28,042 bases of DNA from contig NZ_JYJF01000101.1 of assembly GCF_000955975.1 (NCBI RefSeq), positions 1-28,042 of the forward strand, written 5' to 3'. The position numbers and the translations under genes were made by a program. The notes beneath the pieces were generated by a model. It saw nothing but the letters and a program-made list of their open reading frames with translations. It had not been told where the DNA came from and searched no databases. Positions 13,515 through 21,461 of the stretch are shown here, one piece after another. The DNA is from Saccharothrix sp. ST-888. Lineage in GTDB: Bacteria; Actinomycetota; Actinomycetes; Streptomycetales; Streptomycetaceae. Position 1 is the stretch's first letter, and the number at the start of each line of letters is the position of its first letter.

Positions 13515-13953
13515 GGTTACCTCCCGGGTGGTGCCTGCCGACGTCACCTGCGTCGCTGCTCCCGTACTGAGTGTGGCCTGCCCACTCGCGAGTGGCCACA
13601 ACCTTGCTGAGTTACCCGGCGTGTCGGGCTTTCACCCGGACCCGCCCTTATGGCACGGTTGCCTGTTCGCCACGTCGCCGGTCGATGTCGCGCCCGAGTG
13701 CCCCGGTCGCCGTCTGACGGGCTGTCGATCCATTGACCAGAGGCTCAGGCTCCACGAACAGTACTCCATTCGTGGCATCCAGCGGGGCGGCTCGCCGCTC
13801 AAGTCTCCCGCGATTCACGGGAATCTCAAGGGCGGGCACTCCAATGGCCGACCCCCGATCAGTGGACGGTGATCATCTTCACATATATCGACCGCTCAGA
13901 ACCGGATTTTCGCCCCTTGTGTCCTTCTTTGTGCAAGATGGAGGGACTTGTCG
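13515..13953. other. 439-bp divergent intergenic region between sepH and the membrane-protein gene
   Basis: I find no credible gene here. It holds the sepH ribosome site, a perfect palindrome CCACTCGCGAGTGG (13582-13595) flanked by TGTGGCC/GGCCACA, a 7-bp inverted repeat CCACGAA/TTCGTGG (13752-13775) and an AT-richer patch from about 13865 to 13940. Promoters for both flanking genes must lie here, but I cannot place them with confidence. Confidence 0.6.
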
Positions 13954-14817
13954 ATGTCGAGTCGTACCGACCGAGGGATGTTGATGCCGCAGCAGCGCGA
14001 GCAGGGCGGGCCGCAGGCCACCGAGCCGACGACGACCGGACGTGCACGGATCGAACTGAGCATGGCTCAGGTCGCCGCGAGCGCGCTGGCGGCGGTGGTC
14101 GGCGCGGTGCTCGCCTCCGAGCTCGGCGTGTACGGCACGGTCCTGGGCGCGGCGGTGGTCAGCATCGGAGCCACCACCGGTGGCGCGCTCTTCCAGCACG
14201 TCTTCAAGCGGACCGGCGAGCAGTTGCGCAGCGCGGTCGACCGGGCACCGGCCGCCACCGTCAAGGGCCTGCGGCAGGTCCCGGCCGACGAGCCGGTGGT
14301 CATCTCCCCGCAGTGGAACGCGCCGCAGACCGTCCGGGCCAGGCGGCGCTGGACCTGGAAGACGTACTCGGCGGTCTCCGGGCTGATCTTCGTCCTGGCG
14401 ATGACGCCGATCCTGGCGGTGGAGCTGATCGCGGACAAGCCGATGCACTCCATCGTCACCGGCGACGGCAACTCCTCGGGTACCTCGCTCAACCCGGGCC
14501 GCAGGCCCGAACCGCCGGCGCCCGCCGACCACTCCCCGGGCGGCGGGGGCGCCGCCGATCCCTCGGCCGTGCCCTCCACGACGCCGGGCGGCACCCCGGG
14601 GGCGACGACGAGCGGACGGCCCTCGCCCTCCCCGACACCGTCCTCGACCCCGAGCGGTTCGCCGTCCTCCTCGCCGACACCGACACCTACGCCGCCCGTG
14701 AGCCCGCCCCCGGCATCGAGTCCGGCCACCGGCTCCAGCGCCGACTCGGGTACGGGCGCGGGTACGGGCACGGCTGATCGGGTGGCCGAGACGCCGTCGG
14801 CCACCGTGGCCCCCTGA
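13954..14817 (+). CDS. Hypothetical membrane protein with a Pro/Ser/Thr-rich C-terminal tail
   Basis: A 287-residue protein I cannot assign to a named family. Residues 1-34 are polar. A hydrophobic region of about 38-80 (VAASALAAVVGAVLASELGV then GTVLGAAVVSIGATTGG) could cross the membrane once or twice. A charged segment follows, then a second membrane segment at about 135-158 (SAVSGLIFVLAMTPILAVEL). The last 110 residues are low-complexity Pro/Ser/Thr/Gly (PSPTPSSTPSGSPSS and similar), as in wall-spanning or surface-exposed tails. ATG 13954 is chosen because GGAGGG lies 8 nt upstream; TTG 13948 would leave only 2 nt. It ends 12 bp from the convergent lactone oxidase gene. Confidence 0.8.
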   Translation: MSSRTDRGMLMPQQREQGGPQATEPTTTGRARIELSMAQVAASALAAVVGAVLASELGVYGTVLGAAVVSIGATTGGALFQHVFKRTGEQLRSAVDRAPAATVKGLRQVPADEPVVISPQWNAPQTVRARRRWTWKTYSAVSGLIFVLAMTPILAVELIADKPMHSIVTGDGNSSGTSLNPGRRPEPPAPADHSPGGGGAADPSAVPSTTPGGTPGATTSGRPSPSPTPSSTPSGSPSSSPTPTPTPPVSPPPASSPATGSSADSGTGAGTGTADRVAETPSATVAP

Positions 14818-14829
14818 GCGCTACCGCTT

Positions 14830-16143
14830 CTACTCGCCGAGGACCCGGCGCAGATAGTCGTTGGCGAACAGCCGTCCGGGGTCGAGCCGGTCGCGCAGCG
14901 CGGTGAAGTCGCCGAAGTGCGGGTAGACCGAGGCGAGGTACTCGGCGTCCCTGGTGTGCAGCTTGCCCCAGTGCGGGCGGCCCCGGTGGGCGGTCATCAG
15001 GCGCTCGACCTCGGTGAAGTAGCCCTGTTCGGGGGTCCCCCGGTAGAGGTGGACGGCGATGTAGACGGTGTCCCGGCCGCTCGCGGTGGAGAGCCAGAGG
15101 TCGTCGGCGGGCGCTGTCCGTACCTCGACCGGGAAGCTGATCCGCCAGTTCGAGCGTTCGATCAGCGCCTTCAGTTCACGCAGCACGGTGGTGGCCGCCT
15201 CGCGCGGCACGGCGTACTCCATCTCGACGAAGCGCACCTTGCGGGGGCTGGTGAACACCTTGTACGCGAGATCGGTGTAGGTCCGCTCGGACCAGGCCCG
15301 CCCGGCGAGCTGGGCGATGGCCGGGACGGTGGCCGGAATGCTCCGGCCGATCCGGCAGACACCCTCCCAGACGGTGTTGGAGAGGAAGTCGTCCTCCAGC
15401 CAGGCCTTGACCGGCGACAGCGGCCGGGCCGGGCCCTGGCTGCGGTTGTTGCGCTTGGTGGAGCAGAGCTCGGTGTGCGGGAACCAGTAGAACTCGAAGT
15501 GCTCGTTGACGGTCGCGAGCTCCTCGAAGCGGTCCAGCACCTCGTCGAAGCGCATCGGCTGCTCGTGGGCGGTCAGCAGGAAGGCCGGTTCGACGCCGAA
15601 GGTGAGCGCGCTGACCACGCCGAGTGCGCCGAGGCCCAGCCGGGCGCCCTGGAACAGCTCGGGATCCTCGGCCGGCGAGCAGGTCCGGACGCTGCCGTCG
15701 GCCAGTACGATCTCCACCGCCCTGATCTGGGCGGCCAGCGAACCGGAGTCGCGGCCGGTGCCGTGGGTGCCGGTGCTGGTGGCCCCGGCGACGGTCTGCA
15801 CCTCGATGTCGCCCATGTTGGTGAGCGAGAGGCCCGCCGCCGCGAGCAGCCGGTTGAGGGCGGCGAGCGGCAGGCCGGACTCCACGGTGACCGTCCCGGC
15901 CGCACGGTTCAGCTCGCGTACGGCGGTCAGCGCGGTGGGCGCGACCAGGACGCCGTCCCCGGCGGCGGCTATCGCGGTGAAGGAGTGGCCCGAACCGACC
16001 GCCTTGACCGTCCGACCTTCCTCGGCGGCCCGGAGGATCTCCTCGGCCAGCTCGGCGGTCGAGGCCGGGGCGACCACCCGGGTGGGGCGGGCGCTCTGGT
16101 TTCCGGCCCAGTTGCTCCAGCGGGTGGTACTGGCCTGCGGCAT
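14830..16143 (-). CDS. D-arabinono-1,4-lactone oxidase family FAD-dependent oxidoreductase
   Basis: A 437-residue flavoprotein of the sugar-1,4-lactone oxidase family (gulonolactone/arabinonolactone oxidases and alditol oxidase). The N-terminal FAD-binding PCMH-type domain includes AVGSGHSF with His53, the position that covalently carries FAD in relatives. Further FAD-domain motifs are NMGDIEVQTVAGATSTGTHG and GLGALGVV. The C-terminal domain carries the family signature HWGK (about residues 391-394) within RPHWGKLH and ends in the DPGRLFANDYLRRVLG segment. The substrate is not decided by sequence. ATG 16143 has GGAGG 7-8 nt upstream; an in-frame start 15 codons further upstream is less likely. 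Confidence 0.92.
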   Translation of the reverse strand: MPQASTTRWSNWAGNQSARPTRVVAPASTAELAEEILRAAEEGRTVKAVGSGHSFTAIAAAGDGVLVAPTALTAVRELNRAAGTVTVESGLPLAALNRLLAAAGLSLTNMGDIEVQTVAGATSTGTHGTGRDSGSLAAQIRAVEIVLADGSVRTCSPAEDPELFQGARLGLGALGVVSALTFGVEPAFLLTAHEQPMRFDEVLDRFEELATVNEHFEFYWFPHTELCSTKRNNRSQGPARPLSPVKAWLEDDFLSNTVWEGVCRIGRSIPATVPAIAQLAGRAWSERTYTDLAYKVFTSPRKVRFVEMEYAVPREAATTVLRELKALIERSNWRISFPVEVRTAPADDLWLSTASGRDTVYIAVHLYRGTPEQGYFTEVERLMTAHRGRPHWGKLHTRDAEYLASVYPHFGDFTALRDRLDPGRLFANDYLRRVLGE

Positions 16144-16277
16144 ACGGGTGCCTCCTGCTCCGGTGCCGGGACGGCTGGTCCCGAGCACGTCCTACCACTG
16201 AGTAGGGGGGAGCGTAGCCACTCGTCCGACCCAGGTCCATGGGTCGTCCACCGGCTGTCCGACGCCTTCTGACAGCC

Positions 16278-16314
16278 GTCGGCACGGTGCCCCGAAGGGG
16301 GGAACCGTGCCGAC
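16278..16314 (-). terminator. Terminator of the MFS transporter gene
   Basis: Perfect 11-bp arms GTCGGCACGGT (16278-16288) and ACCGTGCCGAC (16304-16314), with further inner GCCCC/GGGG pairing. It lies 16 nt past the MFS stop codon on the minus strand. Confidence 0.75.
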
Positions 16315-16329
16315 CGGGCGCATTGGGGC

Positions 16330-17580
16330 TCAGTGCTGGAGGGCCGCCTCCGCAGGAACGGTTCCGCCGGCCGCGGCCAGGCCGGAGCGCAGCCGGCGCA
16401 GCCCGGCGAGGGCCGTGAGAGCGCCGAAGAGGCCGGCGCCGACCGGTACCCAGTACCCGGCGGGGGCGCCCGCGGCGTCCACCACCCAGCCCGCGACCGA
16501 GGACCCGAGCGCGACGCCCAGCGCGAGCCCGGTGGTGGTCCAGGTCATGCCCTCGGTCAGCTGGGTGGCCGGAACCAGCCGCTCGACCAGGGCCATGGCC
16601 GTGATCAGGGTCGGCGAGATGGCGATACCGGCCACGAAGAGCGCGGCGCCGACCGCGAGCAGACCGGCGCTGCCGCGCAGCCAGGCGGCGGCCAGCAGCG
16701 GCACCACCATGCTGACCGCCATCACGGCGACCCCGCCGAGGAAGCGGCCGGCCATCGAACCGTTGAGCTTCAACGTCCCGAAGACCACCCCGGCCAGGCA
16801 GGAGCCGAGCGCGTAGACGGCGAGCACCAGGCTGGACAGGGCCTTGTGCCCCTGTTCCTGGGCGAAGGCCACGGTCACCACCTCGACCGAACCGAAGATC
16901 GCCCCGGTGGCCACGAAGGTCAGGACCAGCACCTCCAGGCCGGCCGAGCGGATCGCCGATCCGCCCGAGCGGTGCGCGGCCGGGTGCACCGGCGGCTCGG
17001 TACGGCGCTGCGCGGTGAACAGCACCACGCCGCTGATCAGGAAGATCCCCGCCAGCAGCACGCCCGCCTCGGGGAAGACCGAGGTGGCCAGGCCGATCGA
17101 GAGGATCGGGCCGACGATGAAGCAGATCTCGTCCATCACGGCCTCGAACGAGTACGCGGTGTGCAGCTTGGGCGGCTCGCCGCTGTACAGGTGGGCCCAG
17201 CGGGCCCGGACCATCGAGCCGGTGCTGGGCATCACGCCCATTCCGGCGGCGGCCACGAACAGCGTCCAGTCCGGTGCGTCCAGCCGCGCGCAGAGCAGCA
17301 GGGCGACCGCGGCGACCACGGTCACCCCGGTGGCGGGCAGGCTCACCCGGCGCTGTCCGTACCGGTCCACCAGCCGGGACACCTGCGGGCCGAGCACCGC
17401 CGCCGACAGCGCCAGCACGGCGGAGACGGCTCCCGCGATCCCGTACGAGCCGCGCAGCTGGGACAGCATGGTGACGATGCCGATCCCGGTCATCGAGATC
17501 GGCAGCCTGGCTATCAGGCCGGCGGACGAGAAGGCCAGCGTGCCGGGGGCGGCGAAGATCTGGCGGTAACTGGACAGCAC
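16330..17580 (-). CDS. Major facilitator superfamily transporter
   Basis: A 416-residue polytopic membrane protein with about twelve hydrophobic segments and a central loop rich in basic residues near 205-225 (RRTEPPVHPAAHRSGG). The N-terminal conserved stretch is LSSYRQIFAAPGTLAFS. The loop between helices 2 and 3 carries the MFS-type SRLVDRYGQRR motif. It resembles drug-efflux-like MFS permeases; the substrate is unknown. GTG 17580 is chosen because a GGAG ribosome site sits 7 nt upstream; an ATG 12 codons upstream at 17616 is the alternative. It diverges from ferrochelatase, which may hint at porphyrin-related export, but that is guesswork. Confidence 0.9.
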   Translation of the reverse strand: MLSSYRQIFAAPGTLAFSSAGLIARLPISMTGIGIVTMLSQLRGSYGIAGAVSAVLALSAAVLGPQVSRLVDRYGQRRVSLPATGVTVVAAVALLLCARLDAPDWTLFVAAAGMGVMPSTGSMVRARWAHLYSGEPPKLHTAYSFEAVMDEICFIVGPILSIGLATSVFPEAGVLLAGIFLISGVVLFTAQRRTEPPVHPAAHRSGGSAIRSAGLEVLVLTFVATGAIFGSVEVVTVAFAQEQGHKALSSLVLAVYALGSCLAGVVFGTLKLNGSMAGRFLGGVAVMAVSMVVPLLAAAWLRGSAGLLAVGAALFVAGIAISPTLITAMALVERLVPATQLTEGMTWTTTGLALGVALGSSVAGWVVDAAGAPAGYWVPVGAGLFGALTALAGLRRLRSGLAAAGGTVPAEAALQH

Positions 17581-17695
17581 GCGGGGCTCCGCTGGAGATG
17601 GGGGTAAGGAACACAAGTCGCATGGACAGCTTACGAACTATGGCAAACGATTACTCGCCGGGCAGACCTGCCGCCGGGCGCCAACGGGGTGGTGG

Positions 17696-17701
17696 CAGGA
17701 T
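17696..17701 (+). promoter_or_regulatory. -10 element of a leaderless ferrochelatase promoter
   Basis: CAGGAT ends 7 nt before ATG 17709. The same hexamer is seen at the same kind of spacing before the DUF5998 gene. Confidence 0.45.
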
Positions 17702-17708
17702 CGGAGCC

Positions 17709-18845
17709 ATGTCCGACTCGCGCACCCTCACCGACCCTGCGCCCTACGACGCGCTCCTCCTGCTCTCCTTCGGCGGCCCCGAGGCCCCCGAGGACGTGGT
17801 GCCGTTCCTGGAGAACGTCACCCGGGGCCGGGGTATCCCCAAGGAGCGGCTCGCCGAGGTCGGCAAGCACTACTTCCTGTTCGGCGGGGTCAGCCCGATC
17901 AACGGGCAGAACCGCGAACTGCTCGCCGCGCTGCGCAAGGACTTCGCCGAGCACGGCCTGGACCTGCCGGTCTACTGGGGCAACCGCAACTGGGCCCCCT
18001 ACCTGGTCGACACCCTGCGCGAGATGGCGGGCGACGGCCACCGCCGCATCGCCGTCCTCGCCACCAGCGCGTACGCCGGGTACTCCGGCTGCCGCCAGTA
18101 CCGCGAGAACCTCGCGGACGCCCTGGCCGCCCTGGCCGGGGAGGGCCTGCCCGAGCTGCGCGTCGACAAGCTCCGGCACTTCTACAACCACCCGGGGTTC
18201 GTCCGGCCGATGATCGACGCCACCCTGGCCGCGCTCGCCGAGCTCCCCGCCGCGGACCGCGACGGCGCCCACCTCGCCTTCACCACCCACTCCATCCCGG
18301 ACGCGATGGCCGAAACCTCCGGCGCCCCCGACGACCCCGCCCGCGGCCGGCCCGGCGGCGCGTACGTCGCCCAGCACCTGGACGTCGCCCGGCTGATCGC
18401 CGCGGCCGTCGAGGAGGCCACCGGAGTGGCCGACCGCCCCTGGGAGCTGGTCTACCAGAGCCGCAGCGGCGCCCCGCACATCCCGTGGCTGGAGCCGGAC
18501 ATCTGCGACCACCTGGAGCGCCTGCACACGGCGGGCGTCCCGGCGGCGGTGATGGTGCCGATCGGCTTCGTCTCCGACCACATGGAGGTCAAGTACGACC
18601 TCGACACCGAGGCCGTCGCCAAGGCCGCCGAACTCGGCCTGCCGGTGGCCCGAGCCGCCACCGTCGGGGCCGACGCCCGCTTCACGGCGGCCGTCCGCGA
18701 GCTGCTCCTGGAGCGCGCCGCCGTCGAGCGCGGCCTGCCCGCCGAGCGCTGCGCCCTCGGTGCGCTGGGCCCCAGCCACGACGTGTGCGCCGTCGCCTGC
18801 TGCCCCAACCCGCGGGCTCCCCGGCCCGCAGTGGCCGAGATCTGA
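17709..18845 (+). CDS. hemH: Ferrochelatase (coproporphyrin ferrochelatase in actinobacteria)
   Basis: Inserts ferrous iron into a porphyrin, in actinobacteria probably coproporphyrin III (the gene is then called cpfC). The product has 378 residues. Early motifs are LLLSFGGPEAPEDV and the ring-binding YFLFGGVSPING. The catalytic histidine is in FTTHSIPDAM, and the conserved QSRSGAPHIPWLEPDI follows. Four cysteines fit the [2Fe-2S] cluster of actinobacterial ferrochelatases: one in SGCRQYREN and three near the C-terminus in DVCAVACCPNP. ATG 17709 is preceded by CAGGAT at leaderless spacing; the open frame upstream of it lacks homology. Confidence 0.95.
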   Translation: MSDSRTLTDPAPYDALLLLSFGGPEAPEDVVPFLENVTRGRGIPKERLAEVGKHYFLFGGVSPINGQNRELLAALRKDFAEHGLDLPVYWGNRNWAPYLVDTLREMAGDGHRRIAVLATSAYAGYSGCRQYRENLADALAALAGEGLPELRVDKLRHFYNHPGFVRPMIDATLAALAELPAADRDGAHLAFTTHSIPDAMAETSGAPDDPARGRPGGAYVAQHLDVARLIAAAVEEATGVADRPWELVYQSRSGAPHIPWLEPDICDHLERLHTAGVPAAVMVPIGFVSDHMEVKYDLDTEAVAKAAELGLPVARAATVGADARFTAAVRELLLERAAVERGLPAERCALGALGPSHDVCAVACCPNPRAPRPAVAEI

Positions 18846-18975
18846 CGCCCCGTCTGGCACCGGGTGCCGGGCTCGCGGGTCGGCCGTCCGCCTTCGGGCC
18901 GCCATGTCCGACCGCGAGCCCGGGACCGACCGATGGGCACCCGTCCGATCGCCGACATCCGCCGGAAGGAATCCC

Positions 18976-19779
18976 ATGCCCAACCCCGAGCTGCTCGCCG
19001 AACTGCTCGACGTCGCCGTCGAGGCAGCCACCCGAGCCGGCACCCTGCTCCGCGACGGCCGCCCCGCCGACCTCGGTGTCGCCGCGACCAAGAGCAGCCC
19101 CGTGGACGTGGTCACCGAGATGGACCTCGCCTCCGAGAAGCTCATCCTGGAGCTGATCGGCGAGCGCCGTCCCGAGGACGGCTACCTCGGCGAGGAGGGC
19201 GCCGACCGTCCCGGCACCAGCGGCGTGCGCTGGGTGGTCGACCCGCTCGACGGCACGGTCAACTACCTGTACGGGCTGCCCTCCTGGGGGGTCAGCGTGG
19301 CCGCCGAGCTGGACGGGCAGGCGGTGGTCGGGGTGGTGGCCGTCCCGGCCAGGGGCGAACTCTTCCAGGCGGTGCTCGGCGGCGGCGCCCGCCTCGACGG
19401 CGTGCCGATCTCCTGCCGCCCGGCGCCGCCCTGGGGCCAGGCGCTGGTGGGCACCGGCTTCAACTACGTCCGTGAAGTCCGCGCCCACCAGGCACAGGTG
19501 CTGCTGGCGCTGATGCCCGAGGTGCGCGACATCCGCCGCGCCGGTGCCGCGGCCGTCGACTTCTGCGACCTCGCGGCCGGCCGGCTGGACGCCTTCTACG
19601 AGCGCGGACTCCAGCCCTGGGACATGGCCGCCGGGGTGCTGATCGCCCGCGAGGCCGGGGCGCTGGCCGGTGGACGCCCGGGGGAGGGGCCGGACGGCGG
19701 CCTCGCCGTCGCCGCCCCGCCCGGTGTCTTCGAGCAGCTCCAGTCCCGGCTGGACGCCCTCGGCGCCTGGCACGACTGA
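18976..19779 (+). CDS. Inositol monophosphatase family protein
   Basis: A 267-residue Mg-dependent phosphatase of the inositol monophosphatase/SuhB fold. Metal ligands are visible in LGEEGA (Glu73 and Glu74), the signature WVVDPLDGTVNYLYG (Asp89, Asp92) and the C-terminal LQPWDMAAG (Asp). The substrate could be inositol phosphate, histidinol phosphate, or a related sugar phosphate. ATG 18976 follows AAGGA at 5-nt spacing. It lies 130 bp after hemH on the same strand. Confidence 0.93.
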   Translation: MPNPELLAELLDVAVEAATRAGTLLRDGRPADLGVAATKSSPVDVVTEMDLASEKLILELIGERRPEDGYLGEEGADRPGTSGVRWVVDPLDGTVNYLYGLPSWGVSVAAELDGQAVVGVVAVPARGELFQAVLGGGARLDGVPISCRPAPPWGQALVGTGFNYVREVRAHQAQVLLALMPEVRDIRRAGAAAVDFCDLAAGRLDAFYERGLQPWDMAAGVLIAREAGALAGGRPGEGPDGGLAVAAPPGVFEQLQSRLDALGAWHD

Positions 19780-19865
19780 CCCGCCGCACCGGGGCGCACC
19801 GCAGCTCCGACCGGCGGGCCGACTCCGCACGCCGATCGATCCCGCCGGGCACGCGCAGCGCGCAC

Positions 19866-19904
19866 GTGCACCGGGCGGGTGCAGCGGGCAGGTGCAACGG
19901 GCAA
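19866..19904. repeat. Three 13-bp tandem repeats
   Basis: GTGCACCGGGCGG, GTGCAGCGGGCAG and GTGCAACGGGCAA follow each other directly (19866-19878, 19879-19891, 19892-19904). The common core is GTGCANCGGGC. They lie in the gap after the inositol monophosphatase family gene, just before a terminator hairpin. Confidence 0.85.
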
Positions 19905-19909
19905 GCGAA

Positions 19910-19942
19910 AGGCCCTGGCACACGGAAGTAGTGCCAGGGCCT
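19910..19942. terminator. Terminator between the inositol monophosphatase family gene and the small protein gene
   Basis: Perfect 11-bp arms AGGCCCTGGCA (19910-19920) and TGCCAGGGCCT (19932-19942) around an 11-nt loop. It lies between converging genes; a short pyrimidine-rich stretch follows on each strand, so it may work in both directions. Confidence 0.75.
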
Positions 19943-20010
19943 GGATTTCAGCTGCCCCGGACGTTCTCGGGGTGGGTGGTGCGAACGTGCCGTGACCGCT
20001 GCGGGTCGGG

Positions 20011-20196
20011 TCAGGCGGCTGAGCGGTGGATCTCGCGCACCGGGTCGATGCCGTGCTCGGCGGCGAGACGGCGCAGGTCGTCCAGTTCGGACTGTTCGAC
20101 CTCGGCCAGGAAGTCGTCCCCGGCCTCCAGTGCACGGTGGAGGTCCTGTTCGGTGTTCTGTATGCGCTGCAGGATTCCGGCGGTGAAGGCGTCCAT
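20011..20196 (-). CDS. Conserved 61-residue helical protein of unknown function
   Basis: A small acidic protein, starting MDAFTAGILQRIQNTEQ and ending DPVREIHRSAA. It is predicted to be almost entirely helical, with heptad-like spacing in LHRALEAGDDFLAEVEQSEL and LDDLRRLAAEHGI, suggesting a coiled coil or helical hairpin. I recall close homologues in other Streptomyces but no function. The frame remains open upstream, but ATG 20196 has AAGGGGG 6 nt before it, an excellent ribosome site, and the sequence upstream looks non-coding. Confidence 0.8.
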   Translation of the reverse strand: MDAFTAGILQRIQNTEQDLHRALEAGDDFLAEVEQSELDDLRRLAAEHGIDPVREIHRSAA

Positions 20197-20706
20197 ACGA
20201 GCCCCCTTGCTGTGTCGGACGGGCACGGTCCGGCGTTCCCCGGCGACGGGGAGGACGGCGGTCAACGGAAACGCCCCAGCCGATCTGCTGCTCTCCGGTC
20301 GGGCGCGGAGACGGCCCTGGGCCGCTCCCGATGACACCTGATCCCCTGAACCGGTGCGGATGAACGCACGGCGGGTGGTTGCGATCGGCGCTCGGCCCGA
20401 TCGCGGGTGTGCAGCTGTCCTCCCCACCGGCGAAGGCGGGAAACCTCCCGATCCGAGAAAGTTGCCCGCGTCACAGTCCAATCGGCAGAGCGTCCTACCG
20501 TTTCAAGCCGTCCGGTGCCGGGGCCCCGGCCGCTTACCGCTGCTTTACCGGCGGACCAGGCAGGATGGGAGCACCGTCGGATCCGTGTGCCGGCTCCCGG
20601 GCCGATGCCAGGCCGGGGACTCAGGACGCGTCGGCTCCGCGCCCGGCGCACAGCGGCCCGCTCGGGCTGGCACGGCGGGGCCGTTCAGAAAGAAGGGACA
20701 ACCATC
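20197..20706. other. 510-bp divergent intergenic region before cutR
   Basis: No credible gene is seen; long open frames across it are composition artefacts of high GC. It should contain promoters for the small protein gene (minus) and cutR (plus). A CAGGAT hexamer near 20564-20569 resembles -10 elements elsewhere in the window and would give a leader of roughly 130 nt before cutR, but it has no matching -35. Confidence 0.45.
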
Positions 20707-21360
20707 GTGCGGGTACTCGTCGTGGAGGACGAGCAGCTGCTCGCCGAAGCCGTCGCGACCGGCCTGCGCCGCGAGGCGATGGCCGTGGACGTGGTGTACG
20801 ACGGTGAGGCGGCGCTCCAGCGCATCGCGATCAACGACTACGACGTCGTCGTGCTCGACCGCGACCTCCCGCTGGTCCACGGCGACGACGTCTGCCGCAG
20901 CGTCGTCGAGCAGGGCCTCGCCACCCGGGTGATCATGCTGACCGCCTCCGGCGACATCAGCGACCGGGTGGAGGGCCTGGAGATCGGCGCCGACGACTAC
21001 CTTCCCAAGCCGTTCGCCTTCAGCGAACTCGTCGCCCGGGTGCGTGCACTGGGCCGCCGCGCGACCGTTCCGCTGCCGCCGATCCTGGAGCGGGCCGGCA
21101 TCTCCCTCGACCCCGGCCGCCGCGAGGTGCTCAGGGAGGGCAAGACCGTCCAGCTGGCGCCCAAGGAGTTCGCCGTACTGGAGGTCCTGATGCGGGCCGG
21201 CGGCGCGGTCGTCTCGGCGGAGCAGCTGCTGGAGAAGGCCTGGGACGAGCACACCGATCCCTTCACCAACGTCGTGCGGGTCACCGTGATGACCCTGCGC
21301 CGCAAGCTCGGCGACCCGCCGGTGATCGTCACCGTCCCCGGCTCGGGCTACCGGATCTGA
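20707..21360 (+). CDS. cutR: CutR, OmpR-family response regulator
   Basis: Response regulator of the CutRS two-component system, first found in S. lividans in connection with copper/melanin mutants and later tied to antibiotic production and secretion stress in S. coelicolor. The 217-residue product has a receiver domain (1-115) with the acidic pair Glu7/Asp8, phosphoacceptor Asp51 in VVVLDRDLPL, Thr79 and Lys101 in YLPKPFAF. An OmpR-type winged helix follows (about 125-217; QLAPKEFAVLEVLM, NVVRVTVMTLRRKLG, VPGSGYRI). Start GTG 20707 is preceded by AGAAGGGA at 8 nt. cutS follows 101 bp downstream. Confidence 0.94.
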   Translation: MRVLVVEDEQLLAEAVATGLRREAMAVDVVYDGEAALQRIAINDYDVVVLDRDLPLVHGDDVCRSVVEQGLATRVIMLTASGDISDRVEGLEIGADDYLPKPFAFSELVARVRALGRRATVPLPPILERAGISLDPGRREVLREGKTVQLAPKEFAVLEVLMRAGGAVVSAEQLLEKAWDEHTDPFTNVVRVTVMTLRRKLGDPPVIVTVPGSGYRI

Positions 21361-21461
21361 GCCGCCAGGGCCCGGACCGGTACGGCCCGGGCCACCGGGA
21401 TCGGCCACCCGCCGACCCCTTCCCGTACCACCTCAGAGCGCATCGCCCGGAGAGGAACGTC

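Noticed and set aside
13648..13839. 63-residue minus-strand frame in the sepH upstream region
   Set aside because: GTG start without a usable ribosome site, no recognisable family, and composition fits non-coding sequence. Kept as intergenic.
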